A stretch of 64,000 bases of DNA from Stomorhina lunata. Its lineage: Eukaryota > Arthropoda > Insecta > Diptera > Rhiniidae. Of this stretch, positions 57,008-64,000 are shown piece by piece (the stretch's first letter is position 1; every line of letters begins with the position of its first letter). The stretch covers positions 117,637,600 to 117,701,599 of the forward strand of contig OW121744.1 in assembly GCA_933228675.1 (NCBI GenBank), written 5' to 3'. The position numbers and the translations under genes were made by a program. Under the pieces are notes generated by a model. That model had not been told where the DNA came from and made no database searches. It worked only from the letters and a program-made list of their open reading frames with translations.

Positions 57008-58649
57008 ATTGATTTTGTATCTCCTTTAACAGATCCTTACAATCCTTAACAACTTGATCTTTCGAAAGATTTTGAAAATTTCTTAAGAATTCAATAATTC
57101 TTTCTTCTAACGATTTCTTTGGTTCCAAAATATTCTTGGCAACACGCAAAAACTCTTGAATATATGCAGGCATTTCTTTATTGGTATTAGAAGAATTATT
57201 TGTAGGATCAAATAAGCTTGAAAATGTCCTACCTTGCTCAACAAAAGTGGACTTGTTTACGTTTGAAACTACAGCCTGTGACGCCTTTTTTCTCTCAGCA
57301 ACAGCATTTAATAATTCTTTTTTTCTAGAAACGTAATTCTTGTAAGAGGGACAACCCTTCCAACTTGCAGGATGTCCATATTGTTCACAATTTATGCAAT
57401 AAGGTTTAATTTCTTTTTTATCTTTGGGAACAGGACATTCCCCAGGGCCATGATCACCGTCACATTTAACACAAGAATATTGTCTGGCACAATTTCTGGC
57501 CATGTGCCCCCATCTCTGGCAGCGCTTGCACTGCACCTCTTTTTTAAATTCTTTTGGCTTTTCCCACACCACAGATTGGAATAAAAGATAATTAATACCT
57601 GTAACATCTCCCGCCACTTTACCGGGGATAAGTTTTATTAGGAATAAACCCGTATCATAATTCTCCTTTCTAGATCTAGTAGTGGAGAATTTTGAAACTT
57701 CACTTACCGTATTTGGAACTTTTGCATCAAGTGCATCCTTAATCTCCGACGATTCCGTCAAGTAATGAAGACCTCTCAAAACCAAGTTGACAGACCTAAA
57801 TTGCTTTGGAGTATATGTATAAGATTCAATATTTTTTTCTTTTAGCAAAGCCATCATTTCCTGATGTACCATGGGGTCTCTTAAATATAATTTGCTTTTA
57901 TAGTTATTCTTATTAATAATTTTAAAATCTATTTTGTCTTCTCTTTTAGTTAACTGATCAACTAAACTTTTAACGTTAACGTTAAACAAAAAAATGGGAG
58001 GACAATAGTTAGAATTAGAGTTACGGTTTTGCGGGATGGCATTTTCCTTATGAGTGGAAGGTCTCAAATCTTGTGTGCTTTCGATATTTAGATCACTTAA
58101 GACGCTGTAATAATTATCACTGTTGTTTTTTTCTGCATTGCTTTTCTTTGCGGTTAGTTTTGATACATCAAAGCTTTTTATTTGGCCTTGAGCATCTCGT
58201 CTTTTTCTTTTCGGGCATACGGGAGTAAAACCATCGCTTACATTTTTTGCTAAATTTTGTTGTATATTAAACGATGTCTCAGATGAGAAATGGTTAACAG
58301 AAGTTTCACTAAAGGAAAATAATGGAACATGATTACCAGTTGATGCAACACCAGCTGTAGATGATGGTATAACGGTTTCAGTATTACGCATTGCTAAAAG
58401 TTGACGAGCAGCAAACGACGTTTCAGGCGAGGAATGATTTGTGAGAGTTCCATTGAAAGTATACGCTGGAACATGATCATCAGTTAAAACATCAGCAGAA
58501 GCTGATTCCATGTCTTCACCATTGATGGACTCCATTGGATGCAATGAATGTTGTTCTTGGAAATGATCACCACTCTCGTTCGTCTGAGAGTTAATATTTG
58601 TTACATGAGTCGGAGGAACATCTAATTGGCCACTAGAAGCCGCACTCAT
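56997..58649 (-). CDS. LINE ORF1: nucleic-acid-binding Gag-like protein
   Basis: 550 residues from MSAASSGQLDVPPTHVTN. Residues 1-200 are Ser/Thr/Asn-rich and probably disordered. About 215-370 is a conserved domain with RRM-like features (FLFNVNVKSLVDQLTKRED, SVNLVLRGLHYLTESSEIKD). Three zinc knuckles follow near 377-440 (CKRCQRWGHMARNC, CVKCDGDHGPGEC, CINCEQYGHPASWKGC). This is the jockey-type ORF1 layout, binding the element's RNA to form the retrotransposition particle. The C-terminus is Lys/Glu-rich and helical. The ORF is intact. Confidence 0.92.
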   Translation of the reverse strand: MSAASSGQLDVPPTHVTNINSQTNESGDHFQEQHSLHPMESINGEDMESASADVLTDDHVPAYTFNGTLTNHSSPETSFAARQLLAMRNTETVIPSSTAGVASTGNHVPLFSFSETSVNHFSSETSFNIQQNLAKNVSDGFTPVCPKRKRRDAQGQIKSFDVSKLTAKKSNAEKNNSDNYYSVLSDLNIESTQDLRPSTHKENAIPQNRNSNSNYCPPIFLFNVNVKSLVDQLTKREDKIDFKIINKNNYKSKLYLRDPMVHQEMMALLKEKNIESYTYTPKQFRSVNLVLRGLHYLTESSEIKDALDAKVPNTVSEVSKFSTTRSRKENYDTGLFLIKLIPGKVAGDVTGINYLLFQSVVWEKPKEFKKEVQCKRCQRWGHMARNCARQYSCVKCDGDHGPGECPVPKDKKEIKPYCINCEQYGHPASWKGCPSYKNYVSRKKELLNAVAERKKASQAVVSNVNKSTFVEQGRTFSSLFDPTNNSSNTNKEMPAYIQEFLRVAKNILEPKKSLEERIIEFLRNFQNLSKDQVVKDCKDLLKEIQNQYGP

Positions 58650-58839
58650 GGGCTTAAAGAATCTTTAGGAGTTTATATTCAATTTATTATATTCAAAGAA
58701 TATAGACCGAATATTGATAAAAATCTTTAAATTCAACAGATTAGCTTTTTATTTTTAATATTTTTCAATATAAAGCCGTTAGAAAAAATTCAAGGTTAAA
58801 AACACGCGTCTGTTCGTGTTGACAGTTAAAACCAGAATC

Positions 58840-58851
58840 GAACAAACATTC
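58840..58851. repeat. LINE target-site duplication, 5'-side copy
   Basis: GAACAAACATTC, matching 53742-53753. Host DNA resumes at 58852, 129 bases before the Gle1 ATG. Confidence 0.85.
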
Positions 58852-58980
58852 CCAATACTGAAAATTAATTTTTACATAAGGCATCTCCATTTTTACATCT
58901 GGCTACAGTACGGCATCTCTGTTGTTTATGCCGCTTCTGAATTTGTTTTATTTGTATAAAAAATCTGAATTTTGTATAAA

Positions 58981-61157
58981 ATGGCAAATTTTGTAAGTAT
59001 TTATTAAATATTCCATAAAAAGACCTAATAAAATCATTGCAATTTAGGCCCTAAATGTGGAGGAAATTATAAATGAAGTGAATAAAATACATTTAGTAAC
59101 TTTGCAACATGCAGCTGAAATTTCACCTTTAGTTCGTGATCGCTCAATTGGTCCCGATAAAGATATAGTAGATTATAAGGAACATGATAAACCCAGGGAT
59201 CGTCTAAAGCCAGATAATAATGAGGCAGATCTCACAAAAAGTGATAAAAATGAAATCAACAAAAACAAAACGCCTTTAAAGGAAAGGCAGTCGCAACTAA
59301 AAAGTTTCCGTGCAGAAAAGTTTCAAAGAGAACCAAATAGTTTACATGTAAGTAAAGAAAATAATATACCTACCTGTACAAAAATATGTACAATAAAATA
59401 AGAATTTTATTAAACCATTGTATAAATTTTAGTGTTTAGACTTTCAAGCTATAAATTCCAGCATCATACTAAAGGATGCTGAGGAACAACGAAAACGTTC
59501 CATTCGTCAGAAAATTATTGAAATGCAAGAGAAACACTTAAACCAAATGCATGAGACATTGCAGCCCCTGGAGGAAAGGCAACAAGAAGAGCGCCGAAAG
59601 TGGATGGAAAAGAAACGGCGTAGTGATTCTCAAATTATACAGCAGGCCGAAAAAGAATCAGCAAAAGAACTTAAAGAACAAGAAATAAAATTGGAAAATT
59701 TACGACAACAAACACAAAAACAATTGCAATTGATATCATTTCAGGGTATTTCACAGTATCAGTCAAAGTTTCGCAACAAATACGAGGCAATTGTGCATCT
59801 AGTAATGTTTATAGACAAACAAGCCATAATGTCTTGTGCAGAGTTTAATAAGAAGCTCAAAGACTTAATACAAATGTTTGAAGATTTAATAGGAAAAATA
59901 AAGTCCGGCGAATGTGGACCAACCGAGTTGAAAACAGCAGAAAATTTGTGTAAGTCTTTAGAGAACTTAGAAATAAGTATTTTAGAGGCCTGTAAGGAGG
60001 AAAAAGCTAAATTGGAAGAAAAGCAAATAGAGCAACAGAAGAAAAAGGAAGAACTTGCTAAACAAGAACAAGACCATCAGGCTCAAAAATTATCTGAAAC
60101 TCAGCAACAACACCAGCAGCAACAGATTCAGGAAGCAAACACACCTTCCCAAACTACTAATGAGCTTCCCAACAAACAACTGACACAGCCACCACAAATA
60201 GCTACGGAAGTTCCTAAATCTACCACAACATCTGAAGGGGTTATGGGTATGGGTTCATCACATTTTGTAAGTTCTGAACGGTTCGAGTTTTATACAAAAA
60301 TTAATACTTTTTACCAAGAAAAAGTTGAGCGGGTGAAGGTACTACAGTCCGATGAGTCTATGAAGAAATATAGATTTGATTGTCAAAAAAATATAAACAT
60401 ACCAGTAAATGCTATCTCAGCGGTTAGTCAACAACATATACAAGATAAATATGATAAACTTTATTCATTTGTTACTACACAACCCACATTAGGACGTGAT
60501 TATTGCATCCTGTTAATGGCAAAAAAGTTTGTGGGTCAAGGAGAAACTACCATTTCCAGTAACCCTCAGGCCGCCTTTCCAGTAGCATCAGTTATTGTAT
60601 CGTTATGGAAAAGTATACCCGAATTTGGTCAACTTTTTTTGGCTTACGTCTTCAAAGAATGTCCTTTCTTGGTTCCTTATTTTATACCAAAAAAGAAAGA
60701 TCAAAGCTTGGAAGAATATTCAAAAGTTTTGGGATATCGCATGGCGGATGGACAAATGGAACAACAAGATATGTATTTGAAAAGGCAATCTGGAGTAGCT
60801 CGTCTGTATGCTGCAGTTATGATAACTTATGGTCGGCAACAAGATGGGCCATCACACCCTTATGGCATAGAAAATGCTTGGCGCTGGTTGGTTAATTTTA
60901 TCGTCTTAGATCCTTTCCCTGATATCTGTGCTACATTAATTATGGAAATTTTACAAATTGTTGGCTGCGATTTGTGGGCCAGCTACGGAAAACAATTTGT
61001 TAAATTACTCGTATTTATACAACAACAATATTTTCCCAAACTAACAGCGGTGGATGAAGGCGGACCAAAAGCAAGATTAGAATTGTTATTAGGCAAAATT
61101 TTACGAGAAGGACAAATACAAAAACCCCAAGGCATATTGCCGCAAGGATTTTGGTAA
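58981..61157 (+). CDS. Gle1: Gle1, mRNA export factor and Dbp5 activator
   Basis: Three exons: 58981-58992 (only MANF), 59048-59347 and 59433-61157, giving 678 residues. The N-terminal half is charged and includes a long predicted coiled coil (residues about 120-330, Glu/Lys/Gln-rich). A Gln/Thr-rich linker leads to the conserved C-terminal Gle1 domain, about 375-670, with EFYTKINTFYQEKVERVKVL, IPVNAISAVSQQHIQDKYDK, EYSKVLGYRMADGQMEQQD and ENAWRWLVNF. In the family this domain, with IP6, activates the DEAD-box helicase Dbp5 at the cytoplasmic face of the nuclear pore, releasing mRNA. The four-codon first exon is supported by the donor ATGGCAAATTTT|GTAAGT and phase. The promoter must lie in or next to the 129 bases left after the LINE, so LINE sequence is very close to its transcription start. 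Confidence 0.93.
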
Positions 61158-61603
61158 GAATTTACATTTTTAAAAATTAAAATTTTGATTCTAATGTTAC
61201 GAAAAATAGAAGAAAATTAAAAAGCGAAATTATGTAAAAAAAAAACAATGTTATGACTCTTTTAACGTCCCTTCATCATCAGAAACTCACTTCTTCTGTT
61301 ATCCTTGACTCCCAGTGGAGCATAGGGCTCCACGTTAATTTTATTGAGCCCAAAAATTGCTTTGCATAAAAAATTGTTACACTCAAATTGAATTTTATTA
61401 TGATATTGGATTTGTATTTAATTTCATCAAACTGTTTTTAACATTTTGTTTAAATTTTCACGTATGGTTATGTATTTTCAATCTATTATTTTGTTTAAAG
61501 CAACCATGAGTATAAAGAAGTTTAGTTTAAACATGCGAAATTTATTTTATTAGAATATATTCCTGTAGGGTTTATAAAATGGAAATGTTTGCCAAACAAG
61601 TCT
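61158..61603. other. Convergent intergenic region, Gle1 to ZC3H15
   Basis: About 450 bases shared by two 3' UTRs. The 31-base dispersed motif occurs at 61294-61324. Nothing else was seen. Confidence 0.55.
61294..61324. repeat. 31-base dispersed motif, copy 2
   Basis: Identical over 31 bases to 31579-31609; continues here with GGGCTCC, which the other copy lacks. Confidence 0.75.
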
Positions 61604-63035
61604 TTAGTCATCGTCGTCCTCATCTTCCAGATCTAAGTCGTCAAGTTCATCAGCCAAGCCCATAAACAGATCCTTATTAATGGGCGCAGCATCCGAGGCA
61701 GGTGCATTTGAATTTCCACTTCCGGCTGCTTGTGCAGCAGCCGCTTCTTCTTCCTCAATTTTAGCTAAAGCGTTTGACTGATCTGCTAACCGTGATTCAG
61801 ATGCAACTGTACCAGAACCATCAGCCTCCTGGGCTTCCAACGACAAAGCAGCCAAATCCAATTCTTTGTATTCCATTCCCTCTTCTTCATCGTCTTCGCG
61901 ATTATACATATCGAAAGCAGCATCACCATCTTCAATGGGACCGTCATCCACCAAGTCGGGATTAAAGCTGAACATTTCTCTACCAGAGATACCAAATTGT
62001 TTGCCTTTACTGTAATCGCTCTTCTTCTTTTCTTCTTCGGCTGCCAATTTGTCTTTTTTCTCTTGGACTTTGCGTTTCTTCCAGGCCAAAAATGTTTCCA
62101 ACGTGACTTTAGTAGTATTGGAACCCAAAGCGGCTCTTTCCTTTTCAATCAAGTCTACCAAGGAAAGCTCAGAAGGTTTATTTTCCTCCATTTTCTTTTT
62201 GTCCTTTTTCAATACATAACCCTGTGGTAAAGCATGACGATAAATACACTTTTCGCCATTTGGACATTCCCAGAACCAGCCATATTTTGATTTTTCAACA
62301 GCATCAATGAAGTATTTGCAAATCTAAAAAGTATAATACGAGTTGAATATTAAAATATCTTGGAAACATTTTTTTAAATTTCTTACGATGTCGGTTGTAG
62401 GTCTCTTCTTTTCGTCAGCATGTTTCTTATCCACGACTTCCTTAAGTTTAGCATCATCCCAGTTTCTCATATCGTCTTCAGTATCGTCACGCATATCCAC
62501 ATAAATGGAACGCTTTTCCACTTTATTTTCGACTGATAGATCGTGAGAGAATTTACACTTATCTCCCTTAGTACAAAGACCCTGCTTGAAAAAGGCACAA
62601 ACTACTGACTTTGGATCGGTACCCTTTTCAATCTTCTGCGCTTGTACGGGCTTGAATATAGATGCCAACTCCTTCAACTCTTGCAATTTCTTATCCTTCT
62701 CATCCTTCTTTTTGTTGGCATCTGTTTTGGGATGAAGTCCACCACTTTGCACTTGTTTTGAAACTTGCTGAATGAATTTTTGCTGTTTAGCTCCCTTCTT
62801 GTTTTTTAGACCGAAAGTCTTATCCTGTTTTTAAGAAGAAAAAAAAATTAATGAAGAACGTATAAATAATTGAAAACTACATTGGAACATTTTGTTCTTT
62901 TTCGTATTGAGGTTATGTTTTCTTTGGGTGCTGTCTGCATGTTGTAAGCTTCTTGGAGTCACATACCTCGATAACTTTCTCCTTTTTCTTCTGCTCGGTC
63001 TTTTTGCTTGGCGCAGCAGCCTTTTTTGGAGGCAT
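61604..63035 (-). CDS. ZC3H15: ZC3H15 / DFRP1, CCCH zinc-finger partner of DRG GTPase
   Basis: Three exons, 62967-63035, 62387-62824 and 61604-62323, coding 408 residues in phase. It begins [20 protein letters not shown], the Lys-rich start of the family. Two CCCH fingers follow: [19 protein letters not shown] (near residue 100) and [17 protein letters not shown] ... CIYRH (near 170-200). The DFRP region after them ([39 protein letters not shown]) binds and stabilises the GTPase DRG1, a ribosome-associated translation factor. The C-terminus is strongly acidic, ending in an Asp/Glu run. From memory the Drosophila homologue is CG8635. It is complete and unremarkable. Confidence 0.93.
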
Positions 63036-64000
63036 TTTGGATGTTTAAATAATTGTAAACAGTAGCTAAAATATTTAAAAAAAATTAACTCGAAGTTGAG
63101 GAATTTTTGTGCTCGTGTACACAGAGCGGCTGCGTTGAGAGCTGTCAAATATGACAAGAATAAAATTACCGAGATGCCACGCTATAAAACTGTTAAAAGT
63201 TGCCAGACATTTAAAAAATAGTCAGGGTTAGGAAACTAATTTTAGTTTACAATTTACAATTCAGTTAAATACATTCAGTTAAATTTTAAAATACATTTTC
63301 GAAGTGTTGGTAAAAAATTTAAAACTCCGAATGTAAAGGGTTTTCGAAAACTTGTGTAAAAATATAGATATGTTTATTTATAAAACGAACATTTAAATGT
63401 TAAATTTATTTAATATTTTTATGTATTTTTAGCATTTTCATATATAGCTACTGCGAGTCTGAACTTTTTATATTTCTAATTAATTTCGTTACATAATAGA
63501 ATTAGTTAATGAAATTTGAATTTGACAATTAGTTAAATAACTTTCTTTTAGTCATTTTCCTTTGTCTAGATTTTTGTCTAGGATAAAAGTAAAAAATATA
63601 AGTGAACATTTCTTGAATTACATAAAACCTAAGAACATATATGTTCTTAGGTATATGCATAATTCGTTCCACATTTTCTTCTGTAGACAATACCTAGTCA
63701 TAAGCGATTTAACCTCTACCTAATGATTTTGAATTATCCTCACTGTTCTAACTACTCAACAATCATTTTAGCCTTTTAAATAGTTTAGGTAATTATTTAT
63801 TCAAGGACTTCGTTTCTTAATGTGTGTCCTTGTCACATTGTGGTCACATTTATTATAACTTCTATGTTTAAGTATATATTCAAGTGGTATCTGTATAATT
63901 AACAATGTATTTCTAGATTTTGCTTCAAGAAAGTTAAAACTTTTCTGACGATATTTCTTCAGGTATAAGAAAATAAAAAGCAGCTAATGCAAAAGCCATT
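63036..64000. other. Upstream region of ZC3H15 to the window end
   Basis: AT-rich. It includes the ZC3H15 5' UTR and promoter close to 63036-63200 and a perfect 26-base palindrome at 63627-63652. No coding exon is supported, although a short minus-strand frame at the very edge (63933-63998) could belong to a gene beyond the window. Confidence 0.5.
63627..63652. repeat. Perfect 26-base palindrome
   Basis: ACCTAAGAACATA followed directly by its reverse complement. It contains the nuclear-receptor-like half-sites AGAACA and TGTTCT four bases apart. Confidence 0.8.

Larger units (their letters stand above)
53754..58839 (-). mobile_element. Full-length jockey-clade LINE (5.1 kb)
   Basis: The element reads on the minus strand from a 5' UTR (58839-58650) through ORF1 and ORF2 to a 3' UTR (54094-53754). 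That UTR ends with AATAAA and a short ATGAA-type tail. A 12-bp direct duplication GAACAAACATTC flanks it exactly. The two-ORF organisation, CCHC knuckles in ORF1 and an endonuclease-RT without RNase H in ORF2 place it in the jockey clade. Both ORFs are open. The clean duplication and intact ends suggest a recent insertion, possibly still competent. It sits between Vps25 and Gle1 without interrupting either. Confidence 0.93.

Noticed and set aside
63933..63998. 21-codon minus-strand frame at the window edge (MAFALAAFYFLIPEEI...)
   Set aside because: Too short and cut by the window to judge; no family recognised.

Overview
The window is nuclear DNA of a higher fly (Diptera; probably a calyptrate such as a blowfly, inferred and not proven). 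Genes are spliced with short GT-AG introns in very AT-rich DNA. The host proteins match known metazoan and Drosophila families. From memory, most have Drosophila homologues close together on chromosome arm 2R (Muller element C, around 44D), so this looks like a conserved microsynteny block. Nothing here is bacterial.

Host genes from left to right: the 5' end of GPHR, a Golgi pH regulator (minus, cut by the window start); nischarin, a PX-LRR protein (plus); row, a zinc-finger chromatin protein (minus, 8 coding exons rebuilt here); an RSRC1/SRrp53-like SR-related protein (plus); mRpL41 (minus); a protein with three MADF domains and C2H2 fingers, with a 6.4-kb intron (plus); the adhesion GPCR Cirl/latrophilin (plus, 11 coding exons placed, signal-peptide exon not found); Vps25 of ESCRT-II (plus); Gle1, an mRNA export factor (plus); and ZC3H15/DFRP1 (minus). 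Exon joins were derived by eye from GT/AG sites, reading phase and protein-family continuity. They need cDNA confirmation.

Two young mobile elements are inserted between host genes. A 14.9-kb Ty3/gypsy LTR retrotransposon (949-15879) has unusually long LTRs of 3,454 bp each, a 4-bp AGAT target duplication, a tRNA-Lys-type primer binding site, an intact gag, and an intact pol in the -1 frame. The gag/pol overlap has a textbook frameshift signal. The element sits in the divergent promoter region between GPHR and nischarin. A 5.1-kb jockey-type LINE (53754-58839, minus) has two intact, slightly overlapping ORFs and a 12-bp target duplication. It sits between Vps25 and Gle1.

Older repeats occur in the large intron and intergenic DNA: a tRNA-derived SINE, hairpin elements, a ~680-bp foldback structure, a fly-type dispersed repeat, short dispersed motifs and a reverse-transcriptase relic.

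The most interesting points are: a duplicated hairpin in the LTR-element leader; its gag-pol frameshift module; the LTRs bloated by AT-rich arrays; a transposase-derived domain in row that seems to have lost its catalytic residues; and a long open reading frame running into the Cirl intron just after TM1, which predicts a single-transmembrane receptor isoform.
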